Virus record (IMG/VR): IMGVR_UViG_3300021963_000831
Coordinates: 1-20,115 of that record
Reading direction: 5' to 3' (one strand)
Source of the DNA: a virus
DNA: 20,115 bases
Below are positions 13,565 through 19,060 of this stretch, in pieces (position 1 is the first letter of the stretch; each line of letters starts with the position of its first letter). The position numbers and the translations under genes were made by a program. The notes below the pieces were generated by a model. The model saw only the letters and a program-made list of their open reading frames with translations. It was not told the origin of the DNA and searched no databases.

Positions 13565-15859
13565 CTATGCAAAACAATACTCTGAATCTAGAATCAAAGA
13601 GATGTCAAGAGTACCAAACTGAACACCACTGATATCACCATCAATATCTTTCATAATAGATGTTAATGGATCAGCGCTATACAACTCCACAAAAGTTTCT
13701 CTAATCAATCTAAACAACTTAGGCATATCTGCAAGCAAACAACCAAAGCTGTCATGGATTGTGGTCAATGGAAAGTCTGCTCTATGCACTGTCAATGCAA
13801 GATGTGCAGCATCTAGACTATGAATTGCATTAGGGCTTGCGCCTTGAGATTGTTTACCTTTTGATGGTTTAACATCCTCAATAAAACATACTGCTAATTG
13901 CAATGTATTTTCATAGTAGCCTGTGCTGTTTCTCTCACCTACAGGTGGTCCATATTGAACCCATATCTTTTTGACTTTACCTTCTGTATAATTTTGAACT
14001 ACAGGAAAGTTTGTAACTGGTACAGTCCAAGACAAGAATTGTCCAGCTGCTTCAGCTTTCTTACCTGCTTGCTCAAACACAGATAGCAATTGCATTGGAC
14101 GTTTCAATGAAATTCTACAATCTTCAAACACTTCTCTGCCAAGATATGCGCCCCACTTATGTTCCATATGTAGTAACAAATCAATACCATGCTTTCTTGC
14201 ATCATCAATTTGCTGCTGACCTAGGCCATAAGCTGTACCGCCATATGGCAAAGTCATTACATTTCTCTTTACAACCTTTCGTCTATGTTTCAAGTCTACG
14301 ACTCTAGACCAATACACTGGCGCAGCAACATCTAATAGATTTTGATAAGTATTTTTAAACTTTAAAATCTCGTCAATAAGCTCTTTTCTTTTGTCACTCT
14401 TAGGCTCAGCTAGATGAATTTGCTTTTTAAGTTCAATAAGATTATCTATAAAGGTTTCACAAGACTTTATAGTATGTGGACTCATTGCCTTCAATTGAAT
14501 TGCAAGTCTATCCCAAACATGATCTGCAACATATTTGTACAAATCGCCTGGCAAGTCTAACGGAACAAGATTAACGTGCGGTGCTGTAATCTCATCACGA
14601 GTCAATGCAGACAAATGTTGTGAGCCGTTATTACTGCCATCAATATAGCATTCAAGACTAGATGAGAAGTCATAAGGATCTACACCCAGGGCTTCAAGAC
14701 CTTGATCAATCATTGCTATATCAATGTAGTCGTCAAAGAAAGACATCTGCCAATCTCTAAACTTTTTAAATTCAAAGCATGCAGCAAGAAATTGCCATGG
14801 CTTATCAGCCTTCATCCAGCCTTGATTTACTTTCGGTTTCTCAGCATAAGACAGCAATATTTCTTCATTATCTAGAGACCACATGTATCGATCTTTTAGA
14901 GGAATCTTATCAGTCTTTGCGCCATCATCTCTACCAGCATCGCCAGCCCAGTTACTAGCAACAGACACTAGCAGCCAGAAAAAGCCTTCTCTTCCTATTG
15001 GTTTTTGATCAACACGAAGCAGCAAACCTCTAGCTAGATCGGAGCCTTGCTCATGCAGATATGCCGTAGCAGGATACTTTCGACCTCTGAAGTCATAGTA
15101 ATAGAGATGATAAAAGTTTTTATCTAAGAACCTTTTTGCAATACTTCCAATTGCTTTTGCTTCTCTAAGTTTAGTTGCTTTTGCTTCAGGATTCTGCAAT
15201 TCCCAAATATCTGCAAAGGCATCAGTCTTATTTCGAAGCGCCCACAAATGAATATCGTAAACATCTTTGTTTATACGCCATCCAACTTGCTGCGCTTTGT
15301 TTACACAATCAAATACAATAGGATGATTTTCAACAGACAGTTTGTCTAAGACATCTTTGTTTCCAGTCTTTACAAGCCAAGCGCCTGTTTCATGCCTTGC
15401 AGCTTTCCAAGGAGCATATGGCACTTCAGCAGGCAACTTTTCAATTTGGTTAGCTACAAGAGATTCCCATAGGCTGCAAATAGAATCATCATCAAGGACT
15501 TGCACAATATAGCTGGCATGACCTTTAGAACCTTGACCTAACATAACTTGTATCATTGAAAGCTCTTCAAATGAGTACAGCATAAAGGCACCGGTTTTAG
15601 CAGCAGCTGCAGAGTCTCGTTTAAGTCTATATTTGTTGCGAATGTTATGGCCAATCGCAGATATAATTTCTGTCAGATAGATTGTGTTCTTGTTTGTTCC
15701 TTTCTTTGCACGAGTGTATAGATAGACTACAGATATTACATTATCAATGTAATCTTCTACCTTTAATTTAAATAAAAACTTCAAAGGACTTTGTGGTGCA
15801 ATTTCAGTCTTTATTCTAGAACTTATAGAGTCAATCAGTTTTTGTTTCAATGTTTGCAA
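13565..15859 (-). CDS. DNA-dependent RNA polymerase, single-subunit T7 type
   Basis: Transcribes the middle and late genes from phage promoters. Motif A is IDGSNNGSQH (D407, T7 D537). Motif B has R527, K531, Y539 and G540, equal to T7 R627, K631, Y639 and G640. Motif C is HDSFG (H702, D703). The C-terminus ILDSEYCFA matches the T7 foot ending ILESDFAFA. At 764 residues it is about 120 shorter than T7; alignment by eye puts roughly 80 of these at the N-terminus, where T7 has its AT-rich recognition loop. No ATG occurs in frame before about residue 93. TTG at 15859 or 15850 must serve; GAGGA lies just before them, and 15850 has the better spacing. A TGA is in frame directly upstream. Confidence 0.95.
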   Translation of the reverse strand: MQTLKQKLIDSISSRIKTEIAPQSPLKFLFKLKVEDYIDNVISVVYLYTRAKKGTNKNTIYLTEIISAIGHNIRNKYRLKRDSAAAAKTGAFMLYSFEELSMIQVMLGQGSKGHASYIVQVLDDDSICSLWESLVANQIEKLPAEVPYAPWKAARHETGAWLVKTGNKDVLDKLSVENHPIVFDCVNKAQQVGWRINKDVYDIHLWALRNKTDAFADIWELQNPEAKATKLREAKAIGSIAKRFLDKNFYHLYYYDFRGRKYPATAYLHEQGSDLARGLLLRVDQKPIGREGFFWLLVSVASNWAGDAGRDDGAKTDKIPLKDRYMWSLDNEEILLSYAEKPKVNQGWMKADKPWQFLAACFEFKKFRDWQMSFFDDYIDIAMIDQGLEALGVDPYDFSSSLECYIDGSNNGSQHLSALTRDEITAPHVNLVPLDLPGDLYKYVADHVWDRLAIQLKAMSPHTIKSCETFIDNLIELKKQIHLAEPKSDKRKELIDEILKFKNTYQNLLDVAAPVYWSRVVDLKHRRKVVKRNVMTLPYGGTAYGLGQQQIDDARKHGIDLLLHMEHKWGAYLGREVFEDCRISLKRPMQLLSVFEQAGKKAEAAGQFLSWTVPVTNFPVVQNYTEGKVKKIWVQYGPPVGERNSTGYYENTLQLAVCFIEDVKPSKGKQSQGASPNAIHSLDAAHLALTVHRADFPLTTIHDSFGCLLADMPKLFRLIRETFVELYSADPLTSIMKDIDGDISGVQFGTLDISLILDSEYCFA

Positions 15860-15920
15860 TCCTCATAACAATTTTTGGAACGAGTGTTATCAAGTAAATT
15901 CCAACTAAGGCTTCAATCAT
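15831..15920 (-). CDS. Possible 29-codon ORF overlapping the RNA polymerase start
   Basis: A short frame starting MIEALVGIYLITLVPKIVM. Its ATG overlaps the stop of the 45-codon gene (ATGA), and it ends 29 nt inside the polymerase gene in another frame. The peptide is hydrophobic for its first 18 residues and could be a membrane peptide. Its main role may be translational: ribosomes finishing it would stop just past the polymerase's TTG start and help restart there. It could also be noise. The weak evidence is the ATGA junction only. Confidence 0.35.
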   Translation of the reverse strand: MIEALVGIYLITLVPKIVMRIANIETKTD

Positions 15921-16054
15921 TTCATACCTCGACGCTGATACAAATAAATTGCAACAGCACCTAGTATGATAGCATCTATAGACAGTTTTGAGAACAAGAA
16001 CAGAATTACAACGAGCAATGTGAAATGAATGATCTTGAGATCAATCGAATTCAT
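15917..16054 (-). CDS. Small membrane protein (45 aa) before RNA polymerase
   Basis: 45 residues starting MNSIDLKIIHFTLLVVILFL, with a hydrophobic stretch from about 8 to 21 and a second at about 26-38, ending QRRGMK. The ATG at 16054 has the strong ribosome binding site GGAGG 7 nt upstream. It is the first gene after the 14-bp terminator at 16068-16123, so it may be reached only by read-through or from a promoter I do not see. Its basic tail suggests a cytoplasmic C-terminus. Unknown function. Confidence 0.8.
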   Translation of the reverse strand: MNSIDLKIIHFTLLVVILFLFSKLSIDAIILGAVAIYLYQRRGMK

Positions 16055-16067
16055 GTCTAACCTCCTG

Positions 16068-16123
16068 ACAAAAAATAAACAAAGAAACCTCCGACACTAC
16101 CCCTTTCGAGGTAATGCCGGAGG
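16068..16123 (-). terminator. Strong rho-independent terminator between early genes and RNA polymerase
   Basis: The minus-strand RNA forms a 14-bp stem (16110-16123 pairing with 16088-16101, loop 8 nt) with two G-U pairs that would be A-C mismatches on the plus strand, so it is designed for minus-strand transcription. It is followed by TTTCTTTGTTTATTTTTTG. It lies 7 nt after the stop at 16131 and 14 nt before the start of the small gene at 16054. It would limit early transcripts to the small-gene cluster and let only a fraction through to the polymerase. Confidence 0.9.
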
Positions 16124-16130
16124 CGCTTTG

Positions 16131-16427
16131 CTACAAGGTTATGCTCGTTTCATTCCTAACCGAATCAATTAATGCTTGTAGCTTTTTTGCTTTTTGTCTA
16201 TCAATAAAGAACGGGATGAGCGACCCTTTGGTATCAACAATACCTTGAACATATGTAGGATTTAGAAAAGACCCTTGTATCCGACCGATGTCTGTAACAT
16301 GCAATGATAGAATATCAAAAGATCTAGCAGACAGCTTAAATATATTACTATTTAAAACTGTTCTGCTAAGATCGGGATACTCTTTACTGATACAGTACCA
16401 GCCTTCAATTACTATTGATAGCGTCAT
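16131..16427 (-). CDS. Hypothetical protein, last gene of the early cluster
   Basis: 98 residues, soluble, starting MTLSIVIEGWYCISKEYPDL. It has a mixed strand-helix pattern (FDILSLHVTDIGRIQG, then GSLIPFFIDRQKAKKLQALI) and no motif I recognise. The ATG lies inside the end of the previous gene (23-nt overlap) with AAGGAAAGG close upstream. Unlike its neighbours it is not a membrane protein. A strong terminator follows. Confidence 0.78.
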   Translation of the reverse strand: MTLSIVIEGWYCISKEYPDLSRTVLNSNIFKLSARSFDILSLHVTDIGRIQGSFLNPTYVQGIVDTKGSLIPFFIDRQKAKKLQALIDSVRNETSITL

Positions 16428-16629
16428 TGCCTTTCCTTACTTTGAACCATTTTAGAATGGCTCCAAGAATAAAGGCAATTGCTGTGTAAGTATAAACAGT
16501 CATCAATACAGATGCTGTTATAATTACCATTCCAAAGAACACAGGTGCGCTAAGGAATGCCAACAGGGAGCCGATAACAAGAGTAATACCGGCAAACTTA
16601 AGACCAGAAGAAAGAATTGAAGAAAACAT
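16405..16629 (-). CDS. Small membrane protein (74 aa), early
   Basis: 74 residues with two strongly hydrophobic stretches, about 13-34 (AGITLVIGSLLAFLSAPVFF) and about 35-60 (IITASVLMTVYTYTAIAFIL), and a basic tail KWFKVRKGNDAINSN. A two- or three-pass inner-membrane protein. AAAGG lies about 7 nt before the ATG, directly after the stop of the upstream gene. No similarity recognised. In phages, early small membrane proteins often alter the host envelope or block superinfection, but nothing in this sequence shows that. Confidence 0.82.
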   Translation of the reverse strand: MFSSILSSGLKFAGITLVIGSLLAFLSAPVFFGMVIITASVLMTVYTYTAIAFILGAILKWFKVRKGNDAINSN

Positions 16630-16640
16630 TTTTAGACCTT

Positions 16641-16889
16641 TCAGTTGATTGAAACAACAATGTAATTAAATTCAGGGTGCTTAAACACGTTAAACTTCTC
16701 AGATAGTGCTCGAATGATTCGATCACGATCTTCATCGTTAATGTCAAGCTTCTTAAAGTTAATTACTGCAACATCTTCTTTTGATATTGCAACTTTAGTG
16801 ATTATACTTACAACCTTTGCTTCAGGTGTCTTGCTTAACCGAGACACATAATGCAGTGCAGTAGTATAAATCTTTTCTTTGATACTCAT
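16641..16889 (-). CDS. Hypothetical small protein, early
   Basis: 82 residues from the ATG at 16889, which has AAAGGAG 6 nt upstream; an in-frame ATG at 16919 has no such site and would overlap the small gene above it. The sequence starts MSIKEKIYTTALHYVS; the middle contains KVVSIITKVAISKEDVAVINF and the end DRDRIIRALSEKFNVF and YIVVSIN, a plausible beta-alpha-beta arrangement. Soluble. Not recognised. Confidence 0.78.
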   Translation of the reverse strand: MSIKEKIYTTALHYVSRLSKTPEAKVVSIITKVAISKEDVAVINFKKLDINDEDRDRIIRALSEKFNVFKHPEFNYIVVSIN

Positions 16890-16899
16890 GATATCTCCT

Positions 16900-17022
16900 T
16901 TATTTGCAGACGTTTTCAAAGACCAACATTCCAGTTACAAATCCCAATCCATACAAGCAAGTCCAAAGAACAAGCGTGTCACCAAAGTCAGGATCTGTCA
17001 ATTTTTCAACAAGCGCTTTCAT
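16900..17022 (-). CDS. Tiny membrane protein (40 aa), early
   Basis: 40 residues starting MKALVEKLTDPDFGDTLVLW, then one hydrophobic segment (about 15-35) ending in FENVCK. Ribosome binding site AAAGGAAA lies about 5 nt before the ATG, and its stop is 10 nt from the next start. It has the same spacing style as its neighbours, so I regard it as real. A single-pass membrane peptide with a short acidic N-terminal part. Unknown function. Confidence 0.72.
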   Translation of the reverse strand: MKALVEKLTDPDFGDTLVLWTCLYGLGFVTGMLVFENVCK

Positions 17023-17034
17023 TTAAATTTCCTT

Positions 17035-17337
17035 TCAAGAAACAAGAACAAGACCATTTTTACGATTGAAGTTTGCAGCATCAAATTCTTCTTTCTTGTT
17101 GCGAAAGAATGTTTTGACTTTAAGCAAACCTGTTGTTACCTTATCTGCTACAGACTCAATGTGATCGCTAATAAGCAAAGTGCTATAAGTAGACACAATA
17201 AGAGCTGTTACAGACGAAATAGCAACGTCAATCCCAAGACCCAACATGATTGCAAGCATGCTAAGACTAATGATATAGCCATAGATGAATGCAATGAAGC
17301 ACACAAGACTCAGATACACAAAACGATGCGAAGACAT
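17035..17337 (-). CDS. Small membrane protein (100 aa), early
   Basis: 100 residues from the ATG at 17337, which has AAAGGAAAAATC before it. The in-frame ATG at 17388 lies inside the promoter-like repeat (17369-17401) and is probably not translated. Two hydrophobic stretches, about 5-32 (VYLSLVCFIAFIYGYIISLS continuing) and about 34-56, are followed by a charged helical tail (SDHIESVADKVTTGLLKVK, then RNKKEEFDAANFNRK). A two-pass inner-membrane protein with a cytoplasmic tail is likely. I see no known family. Confidence 0.82.
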   Translation of the reverse strand: MSSHRFVYLSLVCFIAFIYGYIISLSMLAIMLGLGIDVAISSVTALIVSTYSTLLISDHIESVADKVTTGLLKVKTFFRNKKEEFDAANFNRKNGLVLVS

Positions 17338-17368
17338 GATTTTTCCTTTCAGGTTAAGAGACTTTTGT

Positions 17369-17401
17369 CTATCATATAAGATACTCATTTTTCCGCAAAA
17401 T
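17369..17401 (-). promoter_or_regulatory. Promoter-like 33-bp repeat, copy B
   Basis: 32 of 33 bases equal copy A at 18047-18079. The minus strand reads TTTTGCGGAAAAATGAGTAT and then CTTATATGATAG. It overlaps the end of the upstream gene and precedes the 17337 start by 32-64 nt. Two readings are possible: a phage RNA polymerase promoter with TATAT before a starting G, or a host sigma70 promoter with TTGCGG as -35, a 16-nt spacer and TATGAT as -10. It sits in the early region, which suits the host reading. Confidence 0.65.
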
Positions 17402-17597
17402 CTTCGATACCGAAACTAAGTTGTTTTCTAAGAACTGCAATCCTATCCTCGTAGTACTCGACCATCTTCTGAGAATATCTTGCATCAGCTTGCCACCGAA
17501 GTAAATTTCTTTTAGATTCCTCAATAGAGACTTGTGCAATTACTTCAGCACTAGGCTTACGAAAAGGCTTCATCAAAAGCTCAATAAAATCTTTCAT
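17385..17597 (-). CDS. Hypothetical helical protein, early
   Basis: 70 residues starting MKDFIELLMKPFRKPSAEVI; the part from about 22 to 60 (QVSIEESKRNLLRWQADARY, and KMVEYYEDRIAVLRKQL) is a charged helix, likely a coiled coil. No membrane segment. GGAG lies about 8 nt before the ATG, 1 nt after the previous stop. Its last codons (DFAEK and stop) are inside the promoter copy B, so the repeat is dual-use DNA. Function unknown; a small early protein acting on host machinery is possible but not shown. Confidence 0.78.
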   Translation of the reverse strand: MKDFIELLMKPFRKPSAEVIAQVSIEESKRNLLRWQADARYSQKMVEYYEDRIAVLRKQLSFGIEDFAEK

Positions 17598-17598
17598 G

Positions 17599-17739
17599 TT
17601 AAAGCTCCACAGGTTGAATACGCATTAGTCTACAATAGGCCTTATAGGTACAAGACGAAGCTCGATACCTACGTGAACCAAATATTGCATCTACACCAAA
17701 CACTTTTATAAACAATTCTTCAGTTTCTTTTGAAAACAT
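17599..17739 (-). CDS. Tiny early protein (46 aa)
   Basis: 46 residues, basic, starting MFSKETEELFIKVFGVDAIF and containing SRRYRASSCTYKAYCRLMR. Its ATG shares a base with the stop of the secreted protein gene (TAATG), with AAGGAG about 6 nt upstream, and the next ATG follows its stop by 1 nt. Two cysteines and an Arg-rich stretch suggest a small nucleic-acid or protein binder, but there is no family that I can name. It is too short for standard gene finding yet perfectly placed. Confidence 0.72.
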   Translation of the reverse strand: MFSKETEELFIKVFGVDAIFGSRRYRASSCTYKAYCRLMRIQPVEL

Positions 17740-18005
17740 TATTTGCTCCTTGCAGCAGGTTTATGATATTGAATTTGTCCAGTGGCAGTAACAGGCAATA
17801 TCTTATTATCTCTAATAACATATTGTTGTTTATGATACTCGACTTTTCCAGTTGGTGTGACTTCTACAATACGACCATCTTTCACCTCTAAATGATTCTT
17901 ATGATACTCTCGTTGACCCAGTGTGTTGACTGGATAAATTTCAGTTGCATAAGAAGTAGACGACAAAGCTACTAAAACAGCAGCTAAGGCTTTTACAAAA
18001 GACAT
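17739..18005 (-). CDS. Secreted small protein with three YHK repeats, first early gene
   Basis: 88 residues from the ATG at 18005, with AAGGAG 5-6 nt upstream; an in-frame ATG at 18053 lies in promoter copy A and lacks a site. The N-terminus (MSFVKALAAVLVALSSTSYA) is a classical signal peptide with a probable cut after SYA. The mature part is three tandem repeats of about 23 residues, each with a Gly, a YHK triplet and a 'I-L/V-P/E-V' strand: GQREYHKNHLEVKDGRIVEV, GKVEYHKQQYVIRDNKILPV and GQIQYHK. It is exported to the periplasm. A signal peptide on the first early gene of a lytic podovirus is unusual. Similar repeat proteins exist in bacteria, as far as I recall; no role is known. Confidence 0.82.
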   Translation of the reverse strand: MSFVKALAAVLVALSSTSYATEIYPVNTLGQREYHKNHLEVKDGRIVEVTPTGKVEYHKQQYVIRDNKILPVTATGQIQYHKPAARSK

Positions 18006-18046
18006 TTCAATCTCCTTTAAGTTAAACAAATTAATAGCTTTGGATG

Positions 18047-18079
18047 CTATCATATAAGATACTCATTTTACCGCAAAAT
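18047..18079 (-). promoter_or_regulatory. Promoter-like 33-bp repeat, copy A
   Basis: The minus strand reads TTTTGCGGTAAAATGAGTAT then CTTATATGATAG, 32 of 33 bases equal to copy B. It lies just after the late terminator hairpin (18081-18103) and 42-74 nt before the first early gene at 18005. The same two readings apply as for copy B (phage promoter or sigma70 with TTGCGG and TATGAT). Copy A has no coding content, which shows that the sequence is conserved for itself rather than for protein. Confidence 0.68.
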
Positions 18080-18103
18080 TTATCCCCACATGACGTGGGG
18101 ATA
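18075..18103 (-). terminator. Terminator-like hairpin at end of lysis genes
   Basis: A perfect 9-bp inverted repeat, TATCCCCAC and GTGGGGATA, with a 5-nt loop, lies 5 nt after the endolysin stop. In the minus strand it is followed by AAATTTTGCGG, a modest U-run. It could end late transcripts and protect the early promoter A, which starts directly behind it, from read-through. The U-run is weaker than in the other terminators, so an RNA processing role is also possible. Confidence 0.72.
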
Positions 18104-18108
18104 TTGTA

Positions 18109-18435
18109 TTATGCTCTTCGCTCGAAGTGAGGCTTATCTTTAAAGGATTTCCAGTTACCGCCCCAAGAGTTTAAAGGGTTCAAAGATTCCCAAAAACTTC
18201 CTAGTTCGTCTGGATACCAAATTTTGCCATCTTTAAAGAAGTGCAAGTCTGCTGCACATTTCTTTAAATGATTGCTATTCATAGTTTTAGATCTGCCTGT
18301 GCTGACATAAAGCTTCTGTTGTTCAATAGTTCTTTCAACTTCACCAATTCTAACCTCATAGCCAAGGGTGAAAGCTCTATTTAGCAACTGTACGAGATCT
18401 CTAGAGAATGCCTGTTGGTGTTCACCTAAAGTCAT
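18109..18435 (-). CDS. Endolysin, M15 (VanY/L-Ala-D-Glu type) peptidase
   Basis: Cuts the peptide cross-links of the cell wall to release progeny. The zinc ligands are H56 and D63 (SNHLKKCAAD) and H103 in PHFE, with D100 as catalytic acid. Spacings (7, and 3 before the last His) equal those of the T5 endolysin. At 108 residues it is short but complete for the catalytic domain, and has no binding domain or signal peptide, so it needs the holin to reach the wall. The start overlaps the holin stop (ATGA) with AGGGG upstream. T7 uses an amidase instead, so this is a different lysis enzyme. Confidence 0.9.
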   Translation of the reverse strand: MTLGEHQQAFSRDLVQLLNRAFTLGYEVRIGEVERTIEQQKLYVSTGRSKTMNSNHLKKCAADLHFFKDGKIWYPDELGSFWESLNPLNSWGGNWKSFKDKPHFERRA

Positions 18436-18935
18436 TGCTTACCCCTTTCAGACATATCTTTCCATTTCTCAACAGTTCTTCCTACAAAGTATGCTGAGAA
18501 AGCCATCATAAGCATTTGACCTAAAAGCTCAACATAGGCTTGAGTCACTGTAAAGCCAAAACCACTAGACACAGAAAGGACTGTATAAGCTCCAAGCAAA
18601 TACAAAAGGATCATTGGTCTAACATTTTTAGAAAGCCATGAATCAGAAAGCATGTCAGCTTCCCATCTGTTTGTCACAGCAACTTGAGCAGCTTTTTCTG
18701 CTTCTAAATCAATCTCGGCTTTCCTAACAGAAATTTCAGAAAGAAATTGTTCGTGTTCAAATTCAAGCTGTTTCAACCTTAAAAGACCAGCTTCTGTCTT
18801 GGCAGTGTCTTCAATAGACACACCAAGTTTATCTTCAATAACTTGTTTACCTTTTGCTTGGATTGCTCCAGCTAAAAGATTCAAACCATTGGATGCCAGT
18901 GTTGTTAACACTGGCGCTAATATAGCAGGTAACAT
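18432..18935 (-). CDS. Holin, three-TM (GTA-holin type)
   Basis: 167 residues. A hydrophobic N-terminal helix (about 1-25, ending LNLLAGAIQAKGK), a long charged helix (about 45-95, containing RLKQLEFEHEQFLSEI), and two membrane helices at about 106-128 (MILLYLLGAYTVLSVSSGFG) and 132-152, then a charged tail. The layout with a 'SWLSKNVRPMILLY' block before the membrane part matches the 3-TM holin family first seen in gene transfer agents. It opens the inner membrane at the end of infection. The ATG at 18935 has TTGGAG upstream and lies after the AT-rich gap with a promoter. Pairing with an endolysin supports the call. Confidence 0.87.
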   Translation of the reverse strand: MLPAILAPVLTTLASNGLNLLAGAIQAKGKQVIEDKLGVSIEDTAKTEAGLLRLKQLEFEHEQFLSEISVRKAEIDLEAEKAAQVAVTNRWEADMLSDSWLSKNVRPMILLYLLGAYTVLSVSSGFGFTVTQAYVELLGQMLMMAFSAYFVGRTVEKWKDMSERGKQ

Positions 18936-18972
18936 TCGATTACTCCAATTTTCGATATTAATATAATTCTAT

Positions 18973-19001
18973 ATTTTAAGAATTTTATGTTTCTATAACA
19001 A
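18973..19001 (-). promoter_or_regulatory. Sigma70-like promoter upstream of holin
   Basis: In the 110-nt gap 18936-19045 the minus strand has TTGTTA (19001-18996), a 17-nt spacer, and TAAAAT (18978-18973). These are 4 of 6 and 5 of 6 matches to the -35 and -10 boxes. The surroundings are very AT-rich. It points to the holin and, by read-through, the early region. A host promoter ahead of a holin would be odd, so it may serve the early genes or be weak. Confidence 0.45.
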
Positions 19002-19042
19002 CTAATCTATGATAAAATTTCAATTTGGAGGGGAACGTCTTT

Positions 19043-19060
19043 GGGTTAATTTAACGGGTT
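19043..19060 (-). repeat. 18-bp repeat copy 2 (AACCCGTTAAATTAACCC)
   Basis: Exact copy of the 18 bases at 12475-12492, here followed by AAAGACGTTCCCCTCC in the minus strand. It codes the last codons of the upstream gene (NPLN and stop) and precedes the holin by 108-125 nt. A GC-rich stretch (GGCG) precedes the element, similar to GCC before copy 1. Position before the lysis genes suits a late phage promoter, but the sequence after the 18 bases differs from copy 1. Confidence 0.5.

Noticed and set aside
16878-16889. GATACTCAT as a fourth copy of the promoter-like repeat
   Set aside because: Only 9 bases match and they are the start codons of the 16889 gene (ATG AGT ATC); the TATAT part is absent.
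17845-17910. Short repeats TTATGATACTC in the secreted protein gene as regulatory repeats
   Set aside because: They encode the YHK protein repeats, so protein-level repetition explains them.
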